Shown: in pieces, positions 1 through 7,371 of the stretch
Numbering within the stretch: the first letter of the stretch is position 1
How the letters are laid out: the number at the start of each line of letters is the position of its first letter
IMG/VR virus record: IMGVR_UViG_3300036939_000018
Coordinates: 1 to 59,205 of that record
Origin: a virus
Direction: 5' to 3' (one strand)
Length of the DNA stretch: 59,205 nt
Program-made: the position numbers and the translations under genes
Notes under the pieces: generated by a model
Told to the model about the DNA's origin: nothing
Databases searched by the model: none
Seen by the model: only the letters and a program-made list of their open reading frames with translations

Positions 1-395
1 GCAAGTCGAAGAAAGATGATCAGCTAATTCTTGCTCAGCGTGGTGAAGGTATTCTCACTCATGCTGGAATGCAAGCAATAGGAGGAGCCGCAGCACTCAA
101 CACAATCAATAAGGGCTATAGAGTCCCTAAATTTGCATCAGGTGGCGTCGTAAGTGGGGAGTATGGTACACGAGGGGCTGATGCTGTAGAAAGAGGCCAT
201 CAAGAAAGAGAGAACCGCTCAAACGAGCCGATTAAGGTAGAAAGCCAAGTTATCAATAACGTCGAATACGTCACGATGGATCAAGCCAAAATTCTAGCCA
301 ACGACGCAAGGAATCAAGGGGCTAGAGACGGGGCAAAGTTTGTCAGCAACAAAATGCAAAACTCACCATCTTTTAGAAATAGGATGAGGTTTTAA
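1..395 (+). CDS. Tail tape measure protein, C-terminal end (partial)
   Basis: The frame is open from base 3, so the gene enters from the left edge of the window. The visible 130 residues contain the phrase LAQRGEGILTHAGMQAIGG, followed by a glycine-rich stretch ending in ASGGVVSG and a basic, helical tail. This pattern is typical of the C terminus of long phage tape measure proteins, which set tail length and are ejected with the DNA. The family assignment is inference from this end only. It lies on the plus strand although the tail chaperones at 3.9-4.9 kb are on the minus strand, so the usual chaperone-to-tape-measure continuity is broken here. Confidence 0.7.
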   Translation, partial: KSKKDDQLILAQRGEGILTHAGMQAIGGAAALNTINKGYRVPKFASGGVVSGEYGTRGADAVERGHQERENRSNEPIKVESQVINNVEYVTMDQAKILANDARNQGARDGAKFVSNKMQNSPSFRNRMRF

Positions 396-517
396 TTATA
401 AAAGATAAGAGAAGAAACAATTCAATTAAACTTGCAACCACTACTGTAAGCAATACAGAATATGTGACGATACAACAGCTTATGCAAGCCGTGAATGAAG
501 CAAGAAGAAAAGGAGGA
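395..517 (+). pseudogene. Remnant resembling the tape measure C terminus
   Basis: Directly after the tape measure stop codon, in another frame, the sequence encodes SNTEYVTIQQLMQAVNEARR. It matches the pattern NNVEYVTMDQAKILANDARN just upstream in the tape measure gene. No ATG precedes it; the first usable start is a GTG at 464. I read it as a decayed tandem duplication of the tape measure end. The alternative is a frameshifted extension of the tape measure. Confidence 0.4.
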
Positions 518-520
518 AAA

Positions 521-682
521 ATGAGCAAAAATAAAAACAGTGACGAGTCTGTAGAAAAAGCTTTAAAACTAGTCACTAGTTGGCTTGATATGTCTGACAA
601 TTATGATGCAGTAAATTATCCAGAAATTGAGCAAGGACTACTGAACAACAGGTTTAATGGCTCCGATTCTTGCAAGAGCTAA
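521..682 (+). CDS. Small hypothetical protein (53 aa)
   Basis: The start is chosen by a strong ribosome site (AAGGAGG) six bases before ATG 521. The product is a polar, acidic helical protein beginning MSKNKNSDESVEKAL. Its end overlaps the convergent methyltransferase gene by about 45 bases. No family is recognised. The ribosome site supports expression, but the protein may be a by-product of the duplicated tape measure end upstream. Confidence 0.45.
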   Translation: MSKNKNSDESVEKALKLVTSWLDMSDNYDAVNYPEIEQGLLNNRFNGSDSCKS

Positions 683-1930
683 TTTGTAATATTCTTCTTC
701 TCGTTCTATGCCTATATAGTTTTTCTTTTCTCTTATACAGGCCAATGCGGTTGTGCCACTACCAACAAAAGGATCTAATACAATTCCATTTTCTGGACAA
801 ACTAAGCGAACTAAGTAGCTTATAAGATTGGTTGGCTTGACTGTAATGTGAGTATTTTCTACTTTGCCATTACAGGTGCGATCGCTTTGTGAAGCTTTAG
901 GGTGATATATAAAGGGTACTTCAGGAGATAGATTAAGGAAGAAACGAGAAGCGTTAGCGGTACCGTCTCCGTCGTTTAGATGCATCGCATCAACATGAAA
1001 ATCGGTTTTTGTACCCAGTTGAAATAAGTTTTTATCGCTAGAAGGTGTTACGTGTACAGTGCTTCCACCTCTACTCTTACCTGCTCTCATTTCTGCTGTT
1101 TGTTCATCCAATAAGCGGACAGGACATGACTCTATGCATTGATAGGCAGTTATTAATTTTGTTCCACATTTTACGCAGTCAGGGGTATGAGACAGGATGA
1201 CGTTAGCAGGATATCTGCCTTGCGCTGTAGCAGTGTGAGGATAAGTGATTGGATTACCTAATCCCCATTGATAAATTCCATCACAACCTTTGTGGTTGGT
1301 ATTATTCCATCTAAGATGTTGATCTTCTACAGAAACCATTGATCTGCAATCATCAATATTTATGTTTTCTCTCTTTCCTGGCTTATAACAAAATAATATT
1401 GGTTCATGTGCAGGTTTAAGCATTTTCTTGCTTTTTGGGAATCCAGATCCAAACAACCAAGAGATGCTTTCTGAAATCTCAAAACCAGCTAATCTTAAAC
1501 TCAGCCCCATTAAATCAATAGTTCTGGTGCCAGCAAAGACTAAAGCATATCCACCCGGTTTTAGCACTCTGTAAACTTCACGCCATATTTTGGGGCTAGG
1601 CATAATATCCCAGTTTTTGCCCATGAAACCATTAGAATGATGCTCAGTTCCATCTTCTCCAAACATCCAGGCAGTGATTAATTTAGTGATGTCTTTAACC
1701 TTGCCTAAAGAATAAGGAGGATCTGTTACAACACAATCAATAAAGTTATCAGGCAAGGTTTTTAATACTTCATAACAATCACCAAGTAATACTTGATTGA
1801 TAGGCAACAAAGAACCGTACTGCTTGATCTGTTCTATTTGCTTATCTATTTCTTCTATCTGAGATTTAATATCTGCTATTTTCTGAGAAAAGAAATTATC
1901 AGTATTGACATTTTGATAACAATTAGGCAT
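638..1930 (-). CDS. DNA methyltransferase, beta class (N6-adenine or N4-cytosine)
   Basis: Transfers a methyl group from S-adenosylmethionine to an exocyclic amino group of a DNA base. Catalytic motif IV, DPPY, is at about residues 70-73, and the cofactor-binding motif DPFVGSGTT is near the C terminus at about 386-394. This order (IV before I) marks the beta class. A roughly 190-residue insert between them contains CVKCG and CIESCP cysteine pairs and is the likely target-recognition region. ATG 1930 is preferred over one 57 bases upstream because the upstream one overlaps the divergent gene at 1959. No cognate nuclease is adjacent, so an orphan enzyme protecting or marking phage DNA is most likely. 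Confidence 0.85.
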   Translation of the reverse strand: MPNCYQNVNTDNFFSQKIADIKSQIEEIDKQIEQIKQYGSLLPINQVLLGDCYEVLKTLPDNFIDCVVTDPPYSLGKVKDITKLITAWMFGEDGTEHHSNGFMGKNWDIMPSPKIWREVYRVLKPGGYALVFAGTRTIDLMGLSLRLAGFEISESISWLFGSGFPKSKKMLKPAHEPILFCYKPGKRENINIDDCRSMVSVEDQHLRWNNTNHKGCDGIYQWGLGNPITYPHTATAQGRYPANVILSHTPDCVKCGTKLITAYQCIESCPVRLLDEQTAEMRAGKSRGGSTVHVTPSSDKNLFQLGTKTDFHVDAMHLNDGDGTANASRFFLNLSPEVPFIYHPKASQSDRTCNGKVENTHITVKPTNLISYLVRLVCPENGIVLDPFVGSGTTALACIREKKNYIGIEREEEYYKLALARIGAIKPVVQ

Positions 1931-1958
1931 AGTTAAGAAAAGCGAGTAAGGTTTGATT

Positions 1959-2279
1959 ATGTCTAAGCAAAAATGGGGAAAAGGCACTGTTGCTATAAAA
2001 AGAATGCAACATGTAGATGGAAAGCTTCAGTATGTTCCTCATGAAGTGCAGTGCATAAAAAGAGGGATATGGGCGATTCATAAGGGCTTAGGATACATTA
2101 TTACCCATGCCCCCAGTGGAATGAAATTTACTGAACTAAGAACTCAGCGTGATTGCAAGGCCCTTGTTGATGAGATTAGCTTTATTGAATGGGTCGATAC
2201 TCCGAATACAATGCCGCACTTTGCACATCTTGAAGCCGCTAAGCCTATTTTACAAAAATATGTAGCTCAGATGAGATAA
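1959..2279 (+). CDS. Hypothetical protein (106 aa)
   Basis: Basic N terminus (MSKQKWGKGT) followed by a mixed alpha/beta sequence; not recognised. ATG 1959 is preferred over an in-frame TTG at 1953 because GTAAGG lies at a suitable distance upstream. The leader contains the AAGCGAG box seen before many accessory genes in this window. A strong hairpin terminator follows the stop. Confidence 0.6.
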   Translation: MSKQKWGKGTVAIKRMQHVDGKLQYVPHEVQCIKRGIWAIHKGLGYIITHAPSGMKFTELRTQRDCKALVDEISFIEWVDTPNTMPHFAHLEAAKPILQKYVAQMR

Positions 2280-2303
2280 CCCCCTCTAAGACTTAAATAA
2301 TTC

Positions 2304-2340
2304 AAAATAAGAGGATAGAACGTTCTATCCTCTTATTTTT
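2304..2340 (+). terminator. Perfect hairpin with T-run
   Basis: Arms AATAAGAGGATAGA and TCTATCCTCTTATT pair without mismatch and are followed by a T-run. It ends the transcript of the 1959 gene. The A-run on the left also allows termination from the other strand. The next start codon, ATG 2341, follows the T-run with no spacer. Confidence 0.8.
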
Positions 2341-2745
2341 ATGGCAATTCTAATATTTCCAGCGATCGCTCCTAACTACCTTAAAGAAATAAGCTTGCCG
2401 GACTATGGGATGCTTAGCCGCGAGTTTGAAGACGGTGGCGAACGTCGTATTAGCGCACAGTTCAACGGTTCTGATACAGGCTTAATCCTTGAATACCAGC
2501 TTCGCACCCACACAGAGTCCGCCACTATTATCGAATTTTGGGCACTTACAAAAGGAACCTGGCTTTCATTCACGTTACCTTCTGTGATAATACAGCATCC
2601 AGTAAATGTTGTAACAGCTATCAATTTGTTAAGCAATACTACTTATTGGCGTTTTGAAGAGGGGCTGAGCATTAAGACAGACTATGCAACAGCGCAACGT
2701 GGTTTATACTCATTTGACGTGAGTTTGCGAGCTGTGGTGAGCTGA
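2341..2745 (+). CDS. gpM-like minor tail protein (134 aa)
   Basis: Resembles lambda gpM-type tail tip proteins: an F-x-D-G-G-E-x-R motif near residue 30 (compare FGDGYxxR), then FW...KG...FTLPS around residues 62-80 and a C-terminal beta strand. It also closely matches the last 130 residues of the 1064-aa tail protein encoded at 52.9-56.1 kb (shared TTYWRF and AT-QRGLY). gpM connects the tail tube to the tip. The ATG lies directly after a terminator hairpin with no visible ribosome site, so start selection is uncertain. Element copy 1 begins on its stop codon. Confidence 0.6.
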   Translation: MAILIFPAIAPNYLKEISLPDYGMLSREFEDGGERRISAQFNGSDTGLILEYQLRTHTESATIIEFWALTKGTWLSFTLPSVIIQHPVNVVTAINLLSNTTYWRFEEGLSIKTDYATAQRGLYSFDVSLRAVVS

Positions 2746-2859
2746 GGATCTGGTGCTGTATCATTGTGATGATAGGATCGCTCAAACGTATACTGGCTAA
2801 GGTTTTGAGCAAGCGTTAAACCCTGCTTATATACAAGAAACAACAGGTTGTCTTAACGC
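2744..2859 (+). repeat. Dispersed three-stem element, copy 1 (short class)
   Basis: Starts GAGGATC on the stop codon of the gpM-like gene and ends at the closing AACGC. The central stem is CTCAAAC with GTTTTGAG; the final hairpin has TATACAAG in its loop. Followed at once by an A-run terminator for the minus strand. It points at the 3' end of the next gene, one of the orientation exceptions. Confidence 0.85.
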
Positions 2860-2892
2860 AAAAAAACAGGCTCTTATAATAAGAGCCTGTTG
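2860..2892 (-). terminator. Terminator of the 2906-3196 gene
   Basis: Read on the minus strand: GTTGCAACAGGCTCTT, a short loop, AAGAGCCTGT, then a seven-T run. It abuts the end of element copy 1. Confidence 0.8.
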
Positions 2893-2905
2893 CAACATTA
2901 TATTT

Positions 2906-3196
2906 TTAGATACCGAGTTCTTTGCGCCATTCTTGCCAAGACTTACCTAATAATCCAGGCGGAATAATATCTACTTCAGTATCAAAGCCATAAAATGAGA
3001 CTTCTCCTAAAAAGTAAATTGCAGCGTCAGTAGGTCTTAAAAATGGCTCGTATCTCACTTCGATCGAGTTCTTTACTCCGTTTGATATATCAGCCTCTCT
3101 TCCTCTTATTTGATTTTTAACTACAGCTTGGGCTATGTATTCCCATTCTTCTTGTGGAATCGTACTGTAGTTGCGATCGTTGTATGTGATTTGCAT
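2906..3196 (-). CDS. Hypothetical protein (96 aa)
   Basis: Not recognised. Acidic, with LGKSWQEWRKELGI at the C terminus. It is followed by a clear terminator, and its upstream region holds element copy 2. The gene-terminator layout supports a real gene. Probably a single-gene accessory cassette. Confidence 0.55.
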   Translation of the reverse strand: MQITYNDRNYSTIPQEEWEYIAQAVVKNQIRGREADISNGVKNSIEVRYEPFLRPTDAAIYFLGEVSFYGFDTEVDIIPPGLLGKSWQEWRKELGI

Positions 3197-3264
3197 GGCC
3201 TTATCTTTTTTAAGATTTGCTTCTTGAGCATAATCTGGTTGTTATACAAACGTCAAGCTTACAA

Positions 3265-3381
3265 GAGGATCTAGGCTTTGAACATACCCAGGATAAAACA
3301 CCTGTAACCATTGCTACATAAGTATTTCAGCGCGCGTTAAACCTTCTCATATACTCAAATCAACCTCGCAAACCTAACGCC
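3265..3381 (+). repeat. Dispersed element, copy 2 (short class)
   Basis: GAGGATC at the left, CATATACTCA in the hairpin loop, closing CTAACGCC at the right. The 3' arm is less perfectly paired than in other copies. It sits in the 436-base gap 3197-3631, which holds copies 2 and 3 and no gene. Confidence 0.85.
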
Positions 3382-3446
3382 GACAAGTAAGCTGTTATGC
3401 GTTATAAAGCGTCACAAGAAAAACTTTAGACCGTCTTGTTTTTGCA

Positions 3447-3563
3447 AAGGATCTTGCCTATTATCATGAGGATGCTAATCACGCTCAAATGCTTGCATCA
3501 TAAGGATTACAACCAGCGTTATATCCTCCTTTTATACAAGAAACACACCCTAGGGTTAACGCC
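3447..3563 (+). repeat. Dispersed element, copy 3 (short class)
   Basis: AAGGATC at the left, an internal CTCAAATGC, then GCGTTATATCC, TTATACAAGAAACA and closing TTAACGCC. It points to the gene starting at 3632, 70 bases downstream, and follows copy 2 in the same orientation. Confidence 0.85.
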
Positions 3564-3631
3564 GTTAAGTTGCCTAAAAGTACCATTAGAAGGTATGCTA
3601 TGATTTGACCTATAGCACCATAATTTAGACC

Positions 3632-3874
3632 ATGCCCGATATTACAACAGACAATATGGAGCGAATCGCATACCATGTCCCTGCACCGCTCTTAGAAGAG
3701 GCTAGACAGATGTGCGAGCTAGAAGGATGGAAGTTTAGCGAATTCCACCGGATGTGCTGGGAAGCAGGCTTAGCAGTACAGGCTGAGAAGTCTAACAAGA
3801 GACTTGTCAACAAAGGTTTAAGAGCCAAGCATCAAGCTAAGAAAAATCCGGACATTGATAGCCCGGATCAGTAG
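3632..3874 (+). CDS. Small protein, possible ribbon-helix-helix (80 aa)
   Basis: Residues 9-50 read as a strand (RIAYHVPAPL) followed by two helices (LEEARQMCELEGW and SEFHRMCWEAGLAVQAE), the layout of ribbon-helix-helix DNA-binding proteins. The C terminus is lysine-rich. The fold is inferred from the pattern only. It is preceded by two tandem elements. The start could also be ATG 3656. Confidence 0.5.
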   Translation: MPDITTDNMERIAYHVPAPLLEEARQMCELEGWKFSEFHRMCWEAGLAVQAEKSNKRLVNKGLRAKHQAKKNPDIDSPDQ

Positions 3875-3890
3875 ACATAACGCGAGAAAC

Positions 3891-4319
3891 TTAGTGAGTA
3901 GAACTGCTTAGCTCAGCTTTGTACTGCTCTATAGAACCTAAACCTGCCAAGCCAGCAAAAATTGATCCAGGATTGCTGGCTTTTTTAGTGGAAACTTGCT
4001 CTCGTTCTTTTTGTCCACTTGCTCGTCTCAAGTTCTCAACGTACAGTCTTACGTCTTTAGGCTTGCCACCAAAGGCTAGTCCCACTGCTTGATATAGTGA
4101 GAGAGTTTCGCGAGCTTGTTGCTGGCTGTATGCGATTACAAGCTGTTGAAATTCCCAGTGTGGTAAATCTAGCGCCTCAGAACGACTAAGTCCGTAGACG
4201 GCTCTTAGAGCGGGTAACGAGTCCCTTACGTTGCAGATGTACTCACGAGTTGCTTGGCGTTGTTCTCGGATGCTGGTAAAGCCTCTACGGTTGTGGCGGC
4301 GGGGGCTAGTTCCAAAGGG
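3891..4319 (-). CDS. Tail assembly chaperone, frameshifted extension (T part)
   Basis: This minus-strand frame is open from within the upstream chaperone gene to its stop at 3891 and has no start of its own at its head. It is -1 relative to the upstream frame. Codons downstream of the upstream stop give DSLPALRAVYGLSRSEALDL, with protein-like composition to the end. In siphoviruses the G and GT chaperones are made by a -1 slip. The in-frame heptamer C CCT TTG at 4313-4319 is a candidate slip site. A slip there gives a fusion of about 320 residues. Confidence 0.6.
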   Translation of the reverse strand, partial: PFGTSPRRHNRRGFTSIREQRQATREYICNVRDSLPALRAVYGLSRSEALDLPHWEFQQLVIAYSQQQARETLSLYQAVGLAFGGKPKDVRLYVENLRRASGQKEREQVSTKKASNPGSIFAGLAGLGSIEQYKAELSSSTH

Positions 4320-4852
4320 GCGTTTTCTTCCTCTTCTGGATAGTCTTGATCCGCTTGCTCAGCTGTTTCAGCTTCAACAGGCTGCATTGCTTCACGAATC
4401 TTATTTGCAAGTGTATTGACAAAAAGTGCCATAGGGACTTGTTTTCTTGGATTCCGCTTAGCTAATTCATCTTTGAGAATTTTAAGCAGAGAACCCGGTT
4501 CAAGTTCGCTTAACGCTTCGAGATATTGGCAATTAAGAGGTAATAACTCCTCTAATTTGTTGGCCATCTGCTCAGTTAGGCTATTTAATTGTCGCTGAAG
4601 AGAAGAGTCGATGTCGGTGCGATCGCTAAGCTCGTTTATCTTCTCAAGAATTGCTGAATATTGCCGACCCACTACCATCTGTTCAACTTGAACAGAAACG
4701 AATCTTAGATGATGACGTTCGCTAATGTGATCAGGCTTCCAGAACTCTAATATAGAGTCTCCAATCGAATAAGTTACAAGTGGCTCAACGTCACCCAAAA
4801 CTTCTTCTAATATGTCTCTGATTGGCTTTAATTTAATAGCTGAATCCGGCAT
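4226..4852 (-). CDS. Tail assembly chaperone (G part, 208 aa)
   Basis: Lies directly downstream of the tail tube gene on the same strand, the usual place of the lambda gpG-type chaperone that coats the tape measure during tail assembly. The sequence is helical and acidic with a low-complexity Ala/Glu-rich end (about residues 160-208), typical of the linker before the frameshift. The assignment rests on position, size and the overlapping -1 frame; sequence similarity could not be tested. Confidence 0.6.
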   Translation of the reverse strand: MPDSAIKLKPIRDILEEVLGDVEPLVTYSIGDSILEFWKPDHISERHHLRFVSVQVEQMVVGRQYSAILEKINELSDRTDIDSSLQRQLNSLTEQMANKLEELLPLNCQYLEALSELEPGSLLKILKDELAKRNPRKQVPMALFVNTLANKIREAMQPVEAETAEQADQDYPEEEENAPLELAPAATTVEALPASENNAKQLVSTSAT

Positions 4853-4886
4853 TTGTTATGTCTGAATAAAGAATAGAAAACTACTA

Positions 4887-4905
4887 GGGGAGCTAATAGC
4901 TCCCC
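4887..4905 (-). other. Intergenic hairpin between tube and chaperone genes
   Basis: GGGGAGCT and AGCTCCCC pair around a three-base loop. No T-run follows, so it is more likely an attenuator or processing site lowering chaperone expression after the abundant tube gene than a full terminator. Confidence 0.5.
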
Positions 4906-4912
4906 CTAAAGA

Positions 4913-5476
4913 TTAAGGTGTTACAACCGGAACACCAAGACCAACGGCTGTTCCCGTTGCAGTAGCATCACCACGTAACACTTTGTAACGAGTCACCGGA
5001 TCGGGATAAGCAACGATTCGCATAGTATAAGCTGTTTGTGTTTCCCGACCAAAAGCCAGAGACATCTCAACCTCAAAACCAGCGTTTAAAAAGGTGTACC
5101 AGTTATCAGTGTTGGTTGTAGGAAGCAACCCCTCATAAAGCTTGATCAACACTTTGTCTTTAGGCACGCGCAACCCTGTCAGGTCGCCATATTCTAACTT
5201 ACGCTTAGTTGGTGTCGTAGTATCAATTGTGTAGCGACCGGGGTTAGTTGCACGTCTGAAAAAGTCAAAACCAACGTCACCAATTGAGAGTTCTAGATTC
5301 GCCTCAAAGCCTGTAAAAGACTTGTCAATGGGTGCGCCTGACTCTTGAGACATGTGGTCAGCCATCATGTCATTCATGGTAAGCGTGGCATCCTCTAATT
5401 GATGCTCACGGGCAATAATGAACTCAGTTGCACCTGTACCAATGGTGATGTGTAATGGGCCGATGTGTGTAGGCAC
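4913..5476 (-). CDS. Major tail tube protein (187 aa)
   Basis: A beta-rich 187-residue protein between the tail terminator and the tail chaperones, the conserved place of the tube subunit. It starts MPTHIGPLHITIGTG and contains a threonine-rich middle and a YTMRIVAYPDP strand near residue 150. The minus-strand leader carries AAGCGAG (5515-5521), the box also found before accessory genes, which suggests its own promoter. Assignment is mainly positional. Confidence 0.65.
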   Translation of the reverse strand: MPTHIGPLHITIGTGATEFIIAREHQLEDATLTMNDMMADHMSQESGAPIDKSFTGFEANLELSIGDVGFDFFRRATNPGRYTIDTTTPTKRKLEYGDLTGLRVPKDKVLIKLYEGLLPTTNTDNWYTFLNAGFEVEMSLAFGRETQTAYTMRIVAYPDPVTRYKVLRGDATATGTAVGLGVPVVTP

Positions 5477-5567
5477 TGTTTTGAAGGTTCCTATATAATG
5501 GGATTATCGTTTTACTCGCTTTTATCTGGTTGAGAGTTTAATTCTCTTGACCTTTTTTATATAATTT

Positions 5568-5996
5568 TTATCGACTTAAATGAAATTTATAAGTAATTGA
5601 ACCAAAATAAAGATTAATATCCTCGTTGAATAAAGATTCTATTCTTTGGTCTGGGTTAATAAATTGTAAATGCTGATCAATCATTTGAAAGCGGTCAGGT
5701 GTCCAAGATTCAAGAACTTCTATGAGCTTTTGAATAGAGTCATCACAAGAAGCTTCGCGGGTTGCATAGGCAGTGAATCTTATTGTTGGTGCTGATATAT
5801 GGCGAGTAAGTTTCTCTCCAAACCCATAATTGTTAGTAGGAGTTAGTACTATTCGGGTTTTCCCATTTTGAATTTCACTCGATTTTTTGGGATGCTGTTG
5901 AGAAAAGTTTATAGATTCTGTGAGTCCTGAGTTAAGAGAGAGATAGTCCCATAGGGCGGCTTTAAATATGCGAGTATCCGGATACAAGCTAATCAC
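5568..5996 (-). CDS. Tail terminator-like protein (142 aa)
   Basis: Size, position (between the gp10-like neck protein and the tube) and pattern fit the tail completion/terminator protein that stops tube growth. Visible pattern: a helical N terminus (ALWDYLSLNSGL), strands around residues 50-75 and a C-terminal INLYFGSITYKFHL strand. Overlaps the neck gene by 8 bases. Confidence 0.5.
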   Translation of the reverse strand: MISLYPDTRIFKAALWDYLSLNSGLTESINFSQQHPKKSSEIQNGKTRIVLTPTNNYGFGEKLTRHISAPTIRFTAYATREASCDDSIQKLIEVLESWTPDRFQMIDQHLQFINPDQRIESLFNEDINLYFGSITYKFHLSR

Positions 5997-6330
5997 TTAA
6001 GCTCCTCCCTATAGCTCGCGCTATTTCTGGTGCAACTTCCTCTATGTAATTGGTACGATTATTTACCCAGATGGCATAAGTAACGTCTTTTTTTACATTT
6101 TGTTCTCGTAGAATTCCCTTGATACTTAACCCCCCTGCTATAACTCCGCACCTTATAGCCGATTGAGTTATAGAGATGCTCATGGGTCTTGTTGTTTTCC
6201 AAAGGCGCTTAGTGTCTACTGGGGTATTGTTTCTTAGAATCTCAGCACCATCTGTACAGCCTTTATGGAGCTTTAATCCAAGGTTGATTTTAAGAGCATT
6301 AATACCATTCTTATTCAGCGTTACTGACAT
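5989..6330 (-). CDS. HK97 gp10-like head-tail joining protein (113 aa)
   Basis: N-terminal helix (LHKGCTDGAEILRNNTPVDT) followed by strands and VTYAIWVNNRTNYIEEVAPE, which follows the gp10 pattern of a YA-x-(Y/W)-(V/I) strand and a C-terminal helix. Proteins of this family sit at the neck between connector and tube. Overlaps its neighbours on both sides. Confidence 0.55.
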   Translation of the reverse strand: MSVTLNKNGINALKINLGLKLHKGCTDGAEILRNNTPVDTKRLWKTTRPMSISITQSAIRCGVIAGGLSIKGILREQNVKKDVTYAIWVNNRTNYIEEVAPEIARAIGRSLSD

Positions 6331-6496
6331 GACTACTTTGAGAAATTGTTTTTGCTGCTGCTACCCAATAACTTTTGATATTCTCAGGTAAGTTATCCCA
6401 GACTGGCATGGGCAACCCCTGATAGTTTTTCCATTGAGCTTTATCTCCATATGCCTGATAGCCTTCTTTGGCTAATTCCAGATACCTGTCTTCCAT
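6311..6496 (-). CDS. Small virion-operon protein (61 aa)
   Basis: Short protein with PVWDNLPENIKSYWVAAAK, a motif I associate with small hypothetical proteins in phage head genes. It overlaps the gp10-like gene by 20 bases, consistent with coupled translation. Function unknown. Confidence 0.5.
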   Translation of the reverse strand: MEDRYLELAKEGYQAYGDKAQWKNYQGLPMPVWDNLPENIKSYWVAAAKTISQSSHVSNAE

Positions 6497-6512
6497 GATT
6501 AATATTTTCTTC

Positions 6513-6983
6513 TTAATTGTTATTGATATTTTCGACGTCTACTAAAATTGTGTGGTCACTATTGTCTGCTACTTCAAAAGGGACATTTTGAGAAGTGTCT
6601 ATGGTTATCCTGTAGCGGTTACTGTGTTTTCTGTCTACTTGCTCTAATATTCCTTTAATTATCTTATTGTTCCAATTGTCTATTACTGCATAAGCTCCAA
6701 GTTGTAAAGATTCTTCTGAAATATTACCGTCTATAGTGCATTTCCAAAAAGAATAATTAGAAAGACCTAACGGATCACTTTCTGATGCCATGCCTCTGGT
6801 TTGAAGCTTAATACTTACACATTCAGTATTAAGTAGAAGGTCTGGAATAATTACGGTAGGCAAGTCGTAAGGATTGTTTGTGTCAAGTTCAGGAATAACA
6901 AAAACTCTGAGTCGTCCTGATGAACCAGAACCAGCAAAAGCTTTAAAAATTGAAACACAATCAATTTTTCCGACATCAAGCAT
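6513..6983 (-). CDS. Putative head closure or connector protein (156 aa)
   Basis: Lies between the DUF4054-like adaptor and the neck proteins. Beta-rich with a serine/glycine run near residue 18. Its start overlaps the preceding gene by 8 bases. The role comes only from gene order; no diagnostic motif was found. Confidence 0.4.
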   Translation of the reverse strand: MLDVGKIDCVSIFKAFAGSGSSGRLRVFVIPELDTNNPYDLPTVIIPDLLLNTECVSIKLQTRGMASESDPLGLSNYSFWKCTIDGNISEESLQLGAYAVIDNWNNKIIKGILEQVDRKHSNRYRITIDTSQNVPFEVADNSDHTILVDVENINNN

Positions 6984-7371
6984 AAGTAAAAGGGATTATT
7001 AATTTATGCTTTAATGCTTCTAGCTGTTGACCATAGACAGTAGAACCTAAATCACTGTTGCTAGAAGACTCAATTGCACTACCTACAGGCAAAGGTGTTG
7101 TATTGAATTCCACTAAAATATCATCTTGGATTTCTATTCGCTTAACGTCCCCTGGTTTAAACCCCAGAGTCTCTACTGATGTGTTCGTTGTTTTCTTGGT
7201 TGAACTTAATGCTAAAAAGTGAGCAGTCAACAGACCCATAGCTTCTTCTTGATGTATTCCATAAATTGAAAAATCTATATGATTAAATGCTCTATTTAGG
7301 TGATATTGTACTTTCGCTTGTGCAACATCAGAAAACTCATCATAGACTGCTATAAATGTTTGATAGTCCAT
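6976..7371 (-). CDS. DUF4054-like head-tail adaptor (131 aa)
   Basis: N-terminal YQTFIAVYDEFSD, a central GLLTAHFLALSS helix and a C-terminal LGSTVYGQQLEALKHKL match the DUF4054 pattern (F-x-F start, AH-x-L in the middle, T-x-YG-Q-x(2)-L near the end). These are helical head-completion proteins next to the portal. Its start overlaps the stop of the upstream gene by one base. Confidence 0.65.
   Translation of the reverse strand: MDYQTFIAVYDEFSDVAQAKVQYHLNRAFNHIDFSIYGIHQEEAMGLLTAHFLALSSTKKTTNTSVETLGFKPGDVKRIEIQDDILVEFNTTPLPVGSAIESSSNSDLGSTVYGQQLEALKHKLIIPFTYA

Noticed and set aside
4231-4598. Plus-strand frames opposite the tail chaperone gene, and similar shadows elsewhere
   Set aside because: They lie antisense to well-supported genes, lack ribosome sites and have no recognisable domains.
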